64,000 bases of DNA from Alphaproteobacteria bacterium (GTDB lineage: Bacteria; Pseudomonadota; Alphaproteobacteria; Micavibrionales; Micavibrionaceae), in the NCBI GenBank assembly GCA_009995595.1, contig JAACPE010000001.1, positions 62,001 to 126,000 on the forward strand. Reading direction: 5' to 3'. Within the stretch, counting starts at the first letter, position 1; each line of letters begins with the position of its first letter. This document shows, piece by piece, positions 33,163-43,047 of this stretch. Under the pieces are notes generated by a model, which searched no databases, was not told where the DNA came from, and saw nothing but the letters and a program-made list of their open reading frames with translations. The position numbers were made by a program, and so were the translations under genes.

Positions 33163-35100
33163 TTAAAGCGTGCTTAGCTCTATTTTAACGGCATCAAAAT
33201 GCTTGTTGATATCGATCACTATATTTTTGAAGTCTAAATTACTCTCAGACGCAGTTTGTAACTTTCCTGCCGAATTTCCTAACATGCTTGCTCCAGCAGA
33301 TTTTGCCGCGCCTTTAAGGCTATGAGCGGCTTCAGTAAGGTCATGCCTGTTTTCATCTTCTGCGGCCTTGTTGATTTTATCGACAATTGGTTGCGCCATG
33401 GCGGGAAACATTTTTAACATGGCGATAACGCTATCATCCCATGCTCCCATTTGTTTGATAACGGCGTCTTTATCTATGGCTGTTAAATCTCCACTCGCTT
33501 TATCGCTCTGGTCTATTGCTAATGTCTGATGATCGCTCTCTTTCAATAGACCCCATCGAATGAGAAGGCGTTTAAATTGCCCCAAAGAGACGGGTTTTAA
33601 TAAACATTCATCAAAACCATGTGCCATATAAACTTGCCGTTGTGCCATCTGTACATCGGCAGTAAGGGCGATTACGGGAAAGTGACGATCAAGGGCTTTG
33701 TCATCTTTACGTATTTCCTCAATAACACCATACCCGTCCATTTCAGGCATATGGAGGTCGGTCAGTAAAATACCGTATTCACCGCTACGGACCGCTTTTA
33801 AGGCTTCTTTACCATTTTCTACAAAGGTGGCCTGCGCCCCAATATTATCAAGCTGCTTTCTTAATACGTGACGAACCGTTTCAGTATCTTCAGCGATTAG
33901 AAGTTTTGTAGGGCCGCTAATTTCTATTTTCGTTGCCTTGCTGGCGGCGTCTTTAACAGCTTCACCTAAACCGATACGGCTGGCAGGCTTGGTAAGATAG
34001 GTTACGCCCAAAGTCTGCAAGGTATGTTGAAGTCCCGCGTCATCGCGGACGGTATACATGATTAAACCCATAAAAGGGCGCACTTCCATAATCTCTCTTA
34101 TAAGATTAAGGCCAAGTCCATCAGGGAGCCCTTGGTCGATAATGGCCACATCAAAGGGGCGACGTTTGATCAACTCTAATCCTTCGGCGTAGGTTGGGCA
34201 GCTTTCAATAGTGGCGCCCATGGAACGCATGGATTTGACAATCTCTTTTGCGCCCATGGGGTGATCTTCGACGGATAAGATGGAGATGCCCTCTAAATTG
34301 GGCATGTCGAAATTTGTGGCCTCTGTGCTTACCTCTTCGGTGGGTATTTCAAACCAAAAGCTCGATCCTTGTCCCTCAATGCTGTTGACGCCTATTTGAC
34401 CCCCCATAAGCTCTACGAGTTTTTTACATATGGATAGACCAAGCCCTGTCCCCCCAAATTTACGGCTGGTGGAGTTATCAGCCTGAGTAAATGGCGCAAA
34501 GAGCTTGTCGGCGACTTCTTGGCTCATACCCATTCCTGTATCATTGATTTCAAAGCGTAAAATAAGTTTTGGCGGTGGTAAGTCATTTTCATCACTGACT
34601 TTTGTGATCTTGATTGTCACAGACCCCTGGCTTGTGAATTTTAGGGCATTACTCATAAGATTCATAATGACCTGACGCAGACGTTTGGGGTCTCCAACAA
34701 TCACAAAAGGGACATTGCCATCAATATCGTCTAGCAGCTCAACAGATTTTCCCTGTACTTTAACCGCCATCGCCTCGTTAATACCGCGCGCTAAAGTGCG
34801 GATGGGCACTTCAAAGAAATCAAGTTCCATTTTGTCAGCGTCCATTTTGGCGAAATCGAGAATATCATCGAGGATTTCAAGCAAGCCGCTTGCTGATTGC
34901 TTGGCTGTTTGAGCCATATTCAAGACAGTATCATCAGGATTTTCATATTCAATCAGCTCAAGTAAGCCGTAAATAGACTGCATCGGCGTTCTAATCTCAT
35001 GGCTCATTGTCGCCAAAAAGTTCGATTTTTGTTCAGCCAGCGCGTCCGCTTTTTTAACGGCGCGCTGCAAATCTTTAATAGTGTCGTTTTTATCAGTCAT
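33163..35100 (-). CDS. Cytosolic hybrid histidine kinase with two receivers and an HPt domain
   Basis: A 645-residue protein with no membrane segment or sensory domain beyond a short N-terminal coiled-coil. HisKA has His34 in ATMSHEIRTPMQ. The HATPase has N, G1 and G2 boxes (MNLMSNALKFTSQG, FEINDTGMGMS, RKFGGTGLGLSIC). REC1 (about 270-385, IIDQGLPDG) and REC2 (about 400-520, LLTDLHMPEMDGYG) follow, then a C-terminal HPt with AAHSLKGAAKSAG. This is a complete BarA/ArcB-like phosphorelay without input. It abuts the pilus locus head-to-tail and may signal to the receiver protein at 22329 (inference). It is divergent from asd. Confidence 0.93.
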   Translation of the reverse strand: MTDKNDTIKDLQRAVKKADALAEQKSNFLATMSHEIRTPMQSIYGLLELIEYENPDDTVLNMAQTAKQSASGLLEILDDILDFAKMDADKMELDFFEVPIRTLARGINEAMAVKVQGKSVELLDDIDGNVPFVIVGDPKRLRQVIMNLMSNALKFTSQGSVTIKITKVSDENDLPPPKLILRFEINDTGMGMSQEVADKLFAPFTQADNSTSRKFGGTGLGLSICKKLVELMGGQIGVNSIEGQGSSFWFEIPTEEVSTEATNFDMPNLEGISILSVEDHPMGAKEIVKSMRSMGATIESCPTYAEGLELIKRRPFDVAIIDQGLPDGLGLNLIREIMEVRPFMGLIMYTVRDDAGLQHTLQTLGVTYLTKPASRIGLGEAVKDAASKATKIEISGPTKLLIAEDTETVRHVLRKQLDNIGAQATFVENGKEALKAVRSGEYGILLTDLHMPEMDGYGVIEEIRKDDKALDRHFPVIALTADVQMAQRQVYMAHGFDECLLKPVSLGQFKRLLIRWGLLKESDHQTLAIDQSDKASGDLTAIDKDAVIKQMGAWDDSVIAMLKMFPAMAQPIVDKINKAAEDENRHDLTEAAHSLKGAAKSAGASMLGNSAGKLQTASESNLDFKNIVIDINKHFDAVKIELSTL

Positions 35101-35228
35101 TTTGGCTTTGAGGTGTTGAGGTGGGACGGCGAATGCCCTATATAATACAGCGTATAACGAGAATAAGAAAGTGCGTCTTTATCTGGCCATATCATAGCCA
35201 TGACGCCACACACTAAAGGATTATAGAA

Positions 35229-36242
35229 ATGAGTTATAAAGTAGCCGTTGTCGGTGCAACAGGGAATGTGGGGCACGAAATGCTCAATATTTTGCATGAG
35301 CGCAATTTCCCTGTGAGCGATGTTGTGGCTCTGGCCTCTGCGCGCTCGGTGGGTAAGGAAGTATCTTTTGGCGATGAAGACCTTAAGGTGCAAGACCTTG
35401 GTAAATACGATTTTAAGGGCACAGATATTGTGCTGTCATCCCCTGGCGCGGCGATTTCAGCCGAATTTGCGCCGATTGCGGGCAAGGCTGGCGCGGTGGT
35501 GATTGATAATACAAGCCATTTTCGTATGGATCCAGACGTGCCGTTGGTTGTGCCAGAAGTTAATCCTGAGGCGATAGCAGGTCACACAAAGAGAGGCATT
35601 ATAGCAAACCCCAATTGTTCTACAATTCAGATGGTTGTGGCACTTAAACCGCTTCATGATGTTGCAAAAATCAAGCGCGTTGTTGTATCAACTTATCAGT
35701 CCGTTTCTGGCGGGGGTAAAGAGGCAATGGATGAGTTATTCAATCAATCGCGCCATTTCTTTATGAATGACAAGCCAAATATCGAGATTTTTCCAAAGCA
35801 AATCGCGTTTAATGTTATTCCCCAAATTGATAAATTTATGGATGATGGGCAAACGAAGGAAGAGTGGAAAATGGTTGTGGAAACACAAAAAATCCTGGAT
35901 CCTGCGATCAAAGTCTGCGCGAACTGCGTACGGGTGCCGGTCTTTATCGGACATTCAGAAATGATTAGCGTTGAATTTGAAGATATAGGTATCAAACCCC
36001 TAGAAGCCATGCGCTTATGGCGCGATGCGCCCGGCGTGACCGTCATTGATGTTGATAGCGATATGGAATACATAACACCCGCCGAAATTTCAGGTGAAGA
36101 TGATGTCTTTATTTCGCGTGTCCGCAAAGATTATAGCGTTGAAAACGGTCTTAATTTCTGGTGTGTGTCAGATAACTTACGTAAAGGCGCGGCGTTAAAC
36201 GCTATTCAAATCGCCGAGGTCTTGATCAAAGAGTATATGTAG
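35229..36242 (+). CDS. asd: Aspartate-semialdehyde dehydrogenase
   Basis: A 337-residue NADPH enzyme reducing aspartyl phosphate to the semialdehyde for lysine, threonine, methionine and diaminopimelate. It has the N-terminal Rossmann loop VVGATGNVGHEM, the catalytic Cys in NPNCSTIQMV, and the active-site QSVSGGGKEAMDEL and HSE-type motifs. It supplies diaminopimelate used by MurE in this window. AAAGGATTATAGAA is upstream of the ATG. A stem-loop at 36261 separates it from sdhCDAB. It is divergent from the hybrid kinase with a 128-bp spacer. Confidence 0.96.
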   Translation: MSYKVAVVGATGNVGHEMLNILHERNFPVSDVVALASARSVGKEVSFGDEDLKVQDLGKYDFKGTDIVLSSPGAAISAEFAPIAGKAGAVVIDNTSHFRMDPDVPLVVPEVNPEAIAGHTKRGIIANPNCSTIQMVVALKPLHDVAKIKRVVVSTYQSVSGGGKEAMDELFNQSRHFFMNDKPNIEIFPKQIAFNVIPQIDKFMDDGQTKEEWKMVVETQKILDPAIKVCANCVRVPVFIGHSEMISVEFEDIGIKPLEAMRLWRDAPGVTVIDVDSDMEYITPAEISGEDDVFISRVRKDYSVENGLNFWCVSDNLRKGAALNAIQIAEVLIKEYM

Positions 36243-36260
36243 GTCCTCGATTTGAATAAA

Positions 36261-36293
36261 TGAAAATGATGCCAAGCTGTGGCTTCATTTTCA
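36261..36293 (+). terminator. Stem-loop after asd, probable weak terminator
   Basis: TGAAAATGA (36261-36269) pairs with TCATTTTCA (36285-36293) and GCC with GGC inside, around a 7-base loop. A T-T mismatch interrupts the stem and no long T run follows, so termination may be partial. Confidence 0.5.
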
Positions 36294-36372
36294 TACTCAA
36301 GTCTGTTAAACATAATTAACTTGTTTCAAGTTGATTCCCACCGATATAATAGAGTCCAACAAAGAGAAAAAT

Positions 36373-36819
36373 ATGACGGATATCACAATAAAATCAAAAA
36401 GGCCTTTATCGCCGCATTTGCAAACTTACCGCTTACCTTACAACGCCCTTATGTCTATTGCGGGGCGGATGGTCGGTATCGGACTGGCCGCAACTATGGT
36501 TGTGACATGTATTTGGTTTGTCACTCTTGTTTTTAATCCAGAATTATTGGCAAAAACGCAGATATTTTTTGCATTTCCCTTAGTCAAGTATTTGGCCCTT
36601 GTATGGGCGTTTGCGATTTTCTTTTATATTGGTAATGGCATTCGTCATTTTCTCTGGGCGATAGGGCTGGGTGTGAATGAAAAAGCGGGGATTTTATCAG
36701 GTAACATTGTTTTAGCCCTTTCTGCTATTGCGACGCTAGGACTCTGGAATGTAACGGTTAATCACTCAGTTTCATCGCCAGTGAGTACAACAACAGTTGA
36801 GGAGTCGGCCAATGAGTAA
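36373..36819 (+). CDS. sdhC: Succinate dehydrogenase cytochrome b556 subunit, with altered haem site
   Basis: A 148-residue three-helix membrane subunit of complex II that, with SdhD, binds quinone and haem b. RPLSPHLQTYRLPYNALMSI is the family opening, and Ser28 and Arg32 match the E. coli quinone-site Ser27/Arg31. Two positions differ. The His of the SILHR motif is Gly31, and the haem ligand position equivalent to E. coli His84 is Tyr85 (FFYIGNGIRHF), while the next conserved His92 remains. ATG 36373 has AAAGAG upstream; the frame is open earlier but is not needed. Its stop overlaps sdhD by 8 bp. Confidence 0.92.
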   Translation: MTDITIKSKRPLSPHLQTYRLPYNALMSIAGRMVGIGLAATMVVTCIWFVTLVFNPELLAKTQIFFAFPLVKYLALVWAFAIFFYIGNGIRHFLWAIGLGVNEKAGILSGNIVLALSAIATLGLWNVTVNHSVSSPVSTTTVEESANE

Positions 36820-37204
36820 TTCAATTCAGACACCCTTAGCAAAAGCAAAAGGCTTAGGCTCATCGCATCATGGAACACATCACATGATCGCTCATAATAT
36901 TACGACGCTGACGAATATACCGCTTGTTTTATGGGTGATGTATTCGGTGATAACACTGCGCGGGGCAAGTTATGATGACTTTATGGCTTGGGTTGCAAAT
37001 CCGATTAGTGTTGTGCTTATTATTTTATTTGTTATTTCTGTTTTTAAACATTTTGCGCTCGAGCTTCAGGTTGTTTTTGAGGATTATGTGTCATGCAAAG
37101 TTGCGCGTATCATCATTGTTGTGGGCATGAAATTATTCTTTTTTGTGTTGGGGCTTAGCACAATTTTAGCGACATTAAAGGTCGCGCTTTCATCAGGAAT
37201 TTAA
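36812..37204 (+). CDS. sdhD: Succinate dehydrogenase membrane anchor subunit
   Basis: A 130-residue three-helix anchor. GSSHHGTHHMIAHNITTL and FKHFALELQVVFEDYV are the SdhD signatures. His80 aligns with the E. coli haem ligand His71, and Asp-Tyr in EDYV with the quinone-site pair. So the SdhD half of the haem site is intact although the SdhC half is changed. The ATG lies inside the end of sdhC (ATGAGTAA, 36812-36819) with GAGGAG upstream. It is followed by sdhA after 28 bp. Confidence 0.94.
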   Translation: MSNSIQTPLAKAKGLGSSHHGTHHMIAHNITTLTNIPLVLWVMYSVITLRGASYDDFMAWVANPISVVLIILFVISVFKHFALELQVVFEDYVSCKVARIIIVVGMKLFFFVLGLSTILATLKVALSSGI

Positions 37205-37232
37205 GGGTATAGGGGTTTAAGGGTCTAAAAAT

Positions 37233-39038
37233 ATGTCAGAAGCAAAAGTTGGAAATTACGAAGTTGTCGATCACGAATATGATGTGGTTGTTGTTGGAGC
37301 GGGCGGTGCGGGGCTTCGCGCTGGTTTTGGTTGCGCTGAAAAAGGATTGAACACAGCCATTATTTCTAAAGTTTTCCCAACGCGTTCGCATACTGTTGCG
37401 GCGCAAGGCGGCATTTCTGCAGCATTAGGGAATATGGGTGAGGATGACTGGCGCTTTCATATGTATGATACGATTAAGGGGTCTGATTGGCTCGGTGATC
37501 AAGACGCCATTGAATATATGTGCCGCGAGGCGATCCCTGCGATCTATGAACTTGAACATTATGGCGTGCCCTTTTCAAGAACGGCAGAGGGAAAAATTTA
37601 CCAACGTGCCTTTGGCGGCATGACAACACATTACGGCAAGGGTACGGCACAGCGTACTTGCGCTGCCGCAGACCGCACTGGCCATGCGATGTTACACACA
37701 CTTTACCAGCAATCTTTGAAACACAAGGCGCAATTCTTTATTGAGTATTTTGCGCTTGATCTCATTATGGATGAACATGGTGCCTGTATCGGTGTGATGG
37801 CGTGGAATTTGGATGATGGAAAAATTCATCGTTTTAAGGCACACCAAACAATTTTGGCAACAGGTGGTTATGGTCGTGCGTATTTCTCTTGTACCTCTGC
37901 GCATACCTGTACAGGTGATGGCGGCGGAATGGTTGCTCGTGCCGGGCTGCCGCTCCAAGATATGGAGTTCACCCAGTTTCACCCCACAGGAATATATGGC
38001 GCAGGCTGCTTGATTACCGAAGGGGTGCGCGGTGAGGGGGGCTATCTGACCAACTCAGAAGGGGAGCGCTTCATGGAGCGTTACGCGCCAAGCGCGAAAG
38101 ACCTTGCTTCACGTGATGTTGTATCGCGTTCTATGACAATAGAAATTCGCGAAGGGCGCGGCGTTGGGCCGAAGAAAGATCACATTCACCTTAATTTGAT
38201 GCATCTTGATCCAAAAGTAATTCAATCAAGATTGCCGGGCATTGCCGAAACCGCAAAAATTTTTGCGGGCGTTGATGTGACGAGAGAGCCTATCCCTGTT
38301 TTACCGACTGTTCACTATAATATGGGCGGTATTCCAACCAATTTCCGTACAGAAGTATTGCGTCCGACACCAAAAGATCCGAATAATATTGTGCCAGGGC
38401 TTATGGCGATTGGGGAGAGCGCTTGCGTGTCAGTGCATGGCGCAAACCGTTTGGGGTCGAACTCCTTGCTTGATTTGGTTGTCTTTGGCCGCGCTGCCGC
38501 TATACGCGCCGCAGAAACAGTAACGCCAAACATGCCGCACAAATCATTTAAAGAGGGATTTGATGGGACGCACGCTCTGGTGCGCCTTGATAAATTCCGT
38601 CATAACGAGGGCGATCTAAGCCCGTCTGATCTGCGCAGTGAAATGCAGTTAACTATGCAGGAGCATGCCGCCGTTTTTAGAACAGGCGATGTTCTAGAAG
38701 AGGGGCATAGAAAAATTGTTGAGATATTCAACAAACGCGACAATCTAAAAGTTGGCGATAAGTCGATGATTTTTAACACTGATCTTGTCGAAACTCTGGA
38801 GCTTGATAACTTGCTGTATCAAGCAGTGGCATCTTTATCGTCTGCGGCAAACCGTAAAGAGTCCCGCGGGGCACATGCACGTGAAGACTTTACCGAGCGT
38901 AATGATGATGAATGGATGAAACATACTGTGACCTATGTTGATGAACAAGGGGGGACAACAATTGATTATCGCCCTGTTATTCTTCACACATTGACGGATG
39001 AAGTTGAAGCAGTGCCGCCAAAAGCGCGTGTTTACTAG
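37233..39038 (+). CDS. sdhA: Succinate dehydrogenase flavoprotein subunit
   Basis: A 601-residue flavoprotein oxidising succinate to fumarate in the TCA cycle. The FAD-binding start is [15 protein letters not shown]. The covalent FAD histidine is in [10 protein letters not shown]. Substrate-site motifs are [21 protein letters not shown] and [18 protein letters not shown]. It sits on the cytosolic side with SdhB. Motifs and length are those of alphaproteobacterial SdhA, not NadB. Third gene of the sdhCDAB unit. Confidence 0.97.
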   Translation: MSEAKVGNYEVVDHEYDVVVVGAGGAGLRAGFGCAEKGLNTAIISKVFPTRSHTVAAQGGISAALGNMGEDDWRFHMYDTIKGSDWLGDQDAIEYMCREAIPAIYELEHYGVPFSRTAEGKIYQRAFGGMTTHYGKGTAQRTCAAADRTGHAMLHTLYQQSLKHKAQFFIEYFALDLIMDEHGACIGVMAWNLDDGKIHRFKAHQTILATGGYGRAYFSCTSAHTCTGDGGGMVARAGLPLQDMEFTQFHPTGIYGAGCLITEGVRGEGGYLTNSEGERFMERYAPSAKDLASRDVVSRSMTIEIREGRGVGPKKDHIHLNLMHLDPKVIQSRLPGIAETAKIFAGVDVTREPIPVLPTVHYNMGGIPTNFRTEVLRPTPKDPNNIVPGLMAIGESACVSVHGANRLGSNSLLDLVVFGRAAAIRAAETVTPNMPHKSFKEGFDGTHALVRLDKFRHNEGDLSPSDLRSEMQLTMQEHAAVFRTGDVLEEGHRKIVEIFNKRDNLKVGDKSMIFNTDLVETLELDNLLYQAVASLSSAANRKESRGAHAREDFTERNDDEWMKHTVTYVDEQGGTTIDYRPVILHTLTDEVEAVPPKARVY

Positions 39039-39064
39039 GGTAGGGGATATAAAGGGAATAGATT

Positions 39065-39862
39065 ATGGCTAAATTTACATTACCAAAAAATTCAAAAGTA
39101 AACGGTAAGGGTAAAAAATACCCTGCGGCGAAAGATGTAAAAAATAAAAAGACGTTTTCCGTTTATCGTTGGAATCCTGAACAGGATGGAAATCCGCGTA
39201 TGGATGAGTATGAGATTAATCTTGATGAATGCGGCCCAATGGTTTTGGACGCGATTATTCATATTAAAGATAAGGTTGATAGCACGCTAACATTCCGCCG
39301 ATCATGCCGTGAGGGGATTTGTGGATCCTGTGCGATGAATATTGATGGGCGTAATACGCTCGCATGTCTCAAGCCGATTAATGAGGTAAAAGGGGATGTA
39401 AAGATTAGACCCTTGCCGCATATGCCCGTTGTTAAAGACCTTGTCCCTGATCTAAATCATGCTTATGCGCAATATGCGTCCATTGAGCCGTGGATGAAAA
39501 CAGACAGCCCCACGCCGACTAAAGAGCGTCTTCAAAGCCCAGAAGATGCCCAAAAGTTGAATGGTGATGATGGAAAAGGGCCATCGGGTTGTATTTTATG
39601 TTTTTGTTGCTCAACATCATGCCCGTCATATTGGTGGAATTCAGATAAGTTTATGGGCCCTGCTATTTTACTCAATGCATGGCGATGGATTACGGATAGC
39701 CGCGATGAAGCAACGGGTGAGCGGCTAGATCAGCTTGAAGATCCTTTCAAACTCTATCGTTGCCATACGATTATGAATTGCACCAATTCGTGTCCGAAAG
39801 ATCTTAATCCTGCAAAATCAATTGCTGAGATTAAAAAATTGATGGTTGAGCGTCACAGTTAA
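39065..39862 (+). CDS. sdhB: Succinate dehydrogenase iron-sulphur subunit
   Basis: A 265-residue electron carrier with three clusters. The plant-type [2Fe-2S] cysteines are in [22 protein letters not shown]. The C-terminal ferredoxin domain has [16 protein letters not shown] and [17 protein letters not shown] for the [4Fe-4S] and [3Fe-4S] clusters. Electrons pass from SdhA FAD to quinone at SdhC/D. It closes the sdhCDAB operon, 26 bp after sdhA, and no strong terminator is obvious before the DUF1761 gene 93 bp further on. Confidence 0.97.
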   Translation: MAKFTLPKNSKVNGKGKKYPAAKDVKNKKTFSVYRWNPEQDGNPRMDEYEINLDECGPMVLDAIIHIKDKVDSTLTFRRSCREGICGSCAMNIDGRNTLACLKPINEVKGDVKIRPLPHMPVVKDLVPDLNHAYAQYASIEPWMKTDSPTPTKERLQSPEDAQKLNGDDGKGPSGCILCFCCSTSCPSYWWNSDKFMGPAILLNAWRWITDSRDEATGERLDQLEDPFKLYRCHTIMNCTNSCPKDLNPAKSIAEIKKLMVERHS

Positions 39863-39955
39863 TGGGTTATACTAATTTGAAGGTATAGTTTGTAAACTTT
39901 TTGGTAATTTTTCTGGCGTATAACTTCCTTAGACACATTAAAACTGCGAGGCTTT

Positions 39956-40378
39956 ATGCTTGCCAATTTAGAAATTAGTTTTCCAGCCTTCATTATCTCA
40001 GGGGTACTGGCTTTTGCTTTAGGGCTAGTTTGGTATCACCAAAAAGTTATGGGCAAACAATGGGCTGCTGCGCGGGGTATTAAAAAAACAGACCAAACAA
40101 AATCTGCGCTTTTATATGCTTCTTCAATGTTCTTATGGATTTTATCGGCCTGTTTTTATGCCTTTATCGCTCAGTTTTTAGGGATTCACTCAGCGGCAGG
40201 CTATTTTGCACTGTCATGTTTGCTTTGGGTTGCATTTGCTATGCCACCAGCATTAATGGGCGCGCTATATACAGGATATCCATTTGAGGCGGTTGCGATT
40301 GACACATCCTATCAGCTTGGTGGGTATTACATTTTTGCGGTTGTTCATATTGTGTTTTTACAGTTTGGTTTACTGTAA
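39956..40378 (+). CDS. DUF1761-family membrane protein
   Basis: A 140-residue protein with four predicted membrane helices. The opening SGVLAFALGLVWYHQKVMGKQWAAARG is the DUF1761 signature (xxWYxxxxGxxW). These are common, uncharacterised bacterial membrane proteins. It starts at ATG 39956. The gene is convergent with nadC with a 2-bp gap and stands just after sdhB, possibly by read-through. No function can be given. Confidence 0.75.
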   Translation: MLANLEISFPAFIISGVLAFALGLVWYHQKVMGKQWAAARGIKKTDQTKSALLYASSMFLWILSACFYAFIAQFLGIHSAAGYFALSCLLWVAFAMPPALMGALYTGYPFEAVAIDTSYQLGGYYIFAVVHIVFLQFGLL

Positions 40379-40380
40379 GG

Positions 40381-41241
40381 TTAACAAACATCCAAACCAA
40401 TATCGAAAACTTTGACGCTGTGTGTTAAAGCGCCGCTTGAAATATAATCAACACCGCTCTCAGCGACACGGACAACACTTTCAAGAGTAATGCCCCCAGA
40501 GGCCTCGGTGATGAGTTTACCATCGCATAGAGCAACAGCTTTTCTCAGAATATCAGGCGTCATATTATCAAGTAAAACAATATCGGCGCCACCATGGTCA
40601 ATAACTTCTTTGAGTTGATCAAGGGTATCAACTTCAATTTCTATTTTCACATAGGGGTTTGCTTTTGCGACGCGATCTAGCGCTTTTGTAATACCACCAG
40701 CCGCAGCAATATGATTGTCTTTAATCAAAACCATATCATACAAACCCATACGGTGATTTTTACCGCCGCCCATTTTAACAGCATGCTTCTGTAATATGCG
40801 CCAAGCTGGGAGTGTTTTACGAGTGTCTAAAATTTTGGCGTTAGTGTGTTTGACGGCCTCTACAAAAAGCGCAGTATGCGTGGAAATACCGCTTAAATGC
40901 GTCATAAAATTAAGAGCGATGCGTTCAGCTTGCAAAATTTCTTGCGCTTTACCTGTAATGGTCAATATGTGGTCTTTTGGTTTAACAGGGTCACCATCTT
41001 GAAGATGCGTTTTAAGCGTAACACTAGGGGCAAGGCGACTAAAAATATATTTGGCTATATCAACACCGCAAAGAATACCTCTTTCGCGGCTCACCATGGA
41101 TGTTGTTATAATATCATCAGGATCAATAGTGGACTGCGTTGTTATATCGCCAATAAAGCCTGTTTGATTGCCCTCTGTTTGCCCAAGATCTTCGCGTATT
41201 GCAATCTCAACCAATAACTTAACATCATCAGTGATGATCAT
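40381..41241 (-). CDS. nadC: Quinolinate phosphoribosyltransferase (carboxylating)
   Basis: A 286-residue enzyme turning quinolinate and PRPP into nicotinate mononucleotide in de novo NAD synthesis. DTRKTLPAWRILQKHAVKMGGGKNHRMGLYDMVLIKDNH carries the substrate Arg, Lys and His residues. VLLDNMTPD and EASGGITLESV are the phosphate-binding barrel ends. Its ATG overlaps the nadA stop as TAATG, so the two are coupled. Length is normal for the family. Confidence 0.96.
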   Translation of the reverse strand: MIITDDVKLLVEIAIREDLGQTEGNQTGFIGDITTQSTIDPDDIITTSMVSRERGILCGVDIAKYIFSRLAPSVTLKTHLQDGDPVKPKDHILTITGKAQEILQAERIALNFMTHLSGISTHTALFVEAVKHTNAKILDTRKTLPAWRILQKHAVKMGGGKNHRMGLYDMVLIKDNHIAAAGGITKALDRVAKANPYVKIEIEVDTLDQLKEVIDHGGADIVLLDNMTPDILRKAVALCDGKLITEASGGITLESVVRVAESGVDYISSGALTHSVKVFDIGLDVC

Positions 41242-42236
41242 TAGCTCATCTCAAGCATTTTATTAACGGGAATAAGGGCGCGTTTGGCAAGTTCTGGGTC
41301 AATGACGACCTCAGGTTGTTCGGTTTTAAGCGCCTCTAATATCTTCGGTAGTGTAATACGCTTCATGTGTGGGCACATTTGGCAAGGGCGAACGAGTTCC
41401 ATCTCCGGGTGGACTGCGGCGATGTTATCGCTCATGGAGCATTCTGTGATAAGAACAACGCGGTCAGGTTTTTTGCCTTCTACATATTCGATCATTTGTT
41501 GTGTTGAGCCTGTGAAGTCTGCTTCTGCTAAAACTTCCGGTGGACACTCAGGATGGGCTATAACAACGACGCCCTCATAGCGTGCACGGAATTGATGGAT
41601 ATCATCAGCCGTAAAGCGCTCATGCACTTCACAGCTACCCTCCCATGTTAGGATTTTTTTCGACGTGTGGCCTTGTGTGTATTGTGCCAAATATTTATCT
41701 GGGATCATAAGGACTTCATCGCTATCAAGCCCATTAACAATTTTAATAGCGTTGCCAGAGGTACAACAAATATCGCTTTCTGCCTTTACCTCTGCAGACG
41801 TGTTCACATACGTTACTATCGGCACGCCTGGGTATTTTTCACGAAGTAAACGAACATCCGCTGCTGTAATAGATTCAGCTAATGAGCACCCTGCTTTTAA
41901 ATCAGGGATTAAAACTTTTTTATCCATACAGAGAATTTTTGATGTTTCGGCCATAAAATGCACGCCGCATTGGACGATGATATCGGCATCTGTTTTTGCT
42001 GCTTCACGGGCAAGGGCAAGAGAGTCGCCAACAATATCAGCAACACCATGAAAAATGTCAGGCGTCATATAATTATGAGCCAAAATGACGGCATTTTTTT
42101 CTTTTTTTAGTGTATTGATTTCGAAGATATAAGGGGCGATCGTTGCCCAATACTCTTCGTCATATTGATCTTTTAAAAGATTAAAAATAGGGGCCGTTTC
42201 TTTTGCGACGGCGTCCGTGTAAGCGAGATCTGTCAT
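41241..42236 (-). CDS. nadA: Quinolinate synthase
   Basis: A 331-residue [4Fe-4S] enzyme condensing iminoaspartate with dihydroxyacetone phosphate to quinolinate. Three cysteines expected to hold the cluster are in [21 protein letters not shown] and [32 protein letters not shown] is the first of three alpha/beta repeats. nadB (aspartate oxidase) is absent from this unit, although it often accompanies nadA-nadC, so iminoaspartate must come from a gene elsewhere. Upstream is a spacer before msrA. Confidence 0.96.
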   Translation of the reverse strand: MTDLAYTDAVAKETAPIFNLLKDQYDEEYWATIAPYIFEINTLKKEKNAVILAHNYMTPDIFHGVADIVGDSLALAREAAKTDADIIVQCGVHFMAETSKILCMDKKVLIPDLKAGCSLAESITAADVRLLREKYPGVPIVTYVNTSAEVKAESDICCTSGNAIKIVNGLDSDEVLMIPDKYLAQYTQGHTSKKILTWEGSCEVHERFTADDIHQFRARYEGVVVIAHPECPPEVLAEADFTGSTQQMIEYVEGKKPDRVVLITECSMSDNIAAVHPEMELVRPCQMCPHMKRITLPKILEALKTEQPEVVIDPELAKRALIPVNKMLEMS

Positions 42237-42326
42237 AACACTATCCTTTTATTATGCCCATCTTTTACCCCATTGGGATGGACGAATAAAGTTATTTGTT
42301 CTTTATATCGAAGAGGGTTTGGCAGA

Positions 42327-42953
42327 TTATTTTTGTTTTTTAAGCAAGACACGAATGTGGGGTCGGCCTGTTTCGGCTTCATATTTCTCGTAATATTGCT
42401 GATGATAGTCTTCACCTTCCCAAAATGTTGATTTTGGAGATATTTCCGTCACAATCGGGTTTTTCCATACTTTTGAAAGCGTTGCGGCGGTAATTGCAGC
42501 TTCAGCCGCCTGTTTTTGTGCCTCATCGTGGTAAAAAATGGCAGAGCGGTATTGTGTGCCGACATCAACCCCTTGGCGGTCTTTTTGCGTTGGGTCATGG
42601 GCTTTTGTAAGAAAATAGTCCAAAAGCTCACGATAAGTGATTTTTGAGTTGTCAAAATAGATCTCAACGGCCTCTGCATGGCCAGTTTTTCCCGTTGTGA
42701 TGTCTCTATAAGTGGGATTATCGGTTGTGCCGCCTTCGTAGCCGACACGCGTGTATAAGACGCCCTCTAGGCTTCTAAATTCGCTTTCGATACACCAAAA
42801 ACACCCTCCTGCCAGTGTGGTGACTTCGGCATTTTCTGGTATTGTGTCTTGAACGGTTTGGCTCACTTCCATACTCCTTAGTTGTAAGGGGTTCATGAAT
42901 AAGAATGCCCCCGTCATGGATAAAAAGATAATAAAAGATATAATATGTTTCAT
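42327..42953 (-). CDS. msrA: Peptide methionine sulfoxide reductase A, membrane-anchored or exported
   Basis: A 208-residue protein with an N-terminal hydrophobic segment (IISFIIFLSMTGAFLFM) that should export or anchor it. The catalytic motif is GGCFWCIESEF with Cys51. HAEAVEIYFD and DVGTQYRSAIFYHDE are family marks that bind methionine sulfoxide, and SPKSTFWEGEDYHQQYYEK the C-terminal fold end. It repairs oxidised methionine, most likely in periplasmic proteins given the leader. Transcribed on its own between nadA and the terminator at 42986. Confidence 0.94.
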   Translation of the reverse strand: MKHIISFIIFLSMTGAFLFMNPLQLRSMEVSQTVQDTIPENAEVTTLAGGCFWCIESEFRSLEGVLYTRVGYEGGTTDNPTYRDITTGKTGHAEAVEIYFDNSKITYRELLDYFLTKAHDPTQKDRQGVDVGTQYRSAIFYHDEAQKQAAEAAITAATLSKVWKNPIVTEISPKSTFWEGEDYHQQYYEKYEAETGRPHIRVLLKKQK

Positions 42954-42985
42954 ACTTGTCTATTCGTTCACACTACAATAAAGGA

Positions 42986-43015
42986 TACAAAAAAAGAGGG
43001 CAAAAAGCCCTCTTT
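42986..43015 (-). terminator. Rho-independent terminator for the gene at 43048
   Basis: AAAGAGGG and CCCTCTTT (42993-43000, 43008-43015) form an 8-bp stem, and the minus strand continues into a T run (42990-42995 and beyond). It follows the stop of the secreted protein gene at 43048 by about 30 bp. Confidence 0.85.
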
Positions 43016-43047
43016 AATTGATTATATTTTTTTAACCTAGGCTTAAA

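Noticed and set aside
37233-39038. SdhA read as NadB because nadA and nadC are near.
   Set aside because: The length, the motif around the FAD histidine and the sdhC-D-B neighbours fit SdhA.
39887-39898. AGTTT-GT-AAACT as sdh terminator.
   Set aside because: The stem is five A/T-rich pairs with a 2-base loop, too weak to support.
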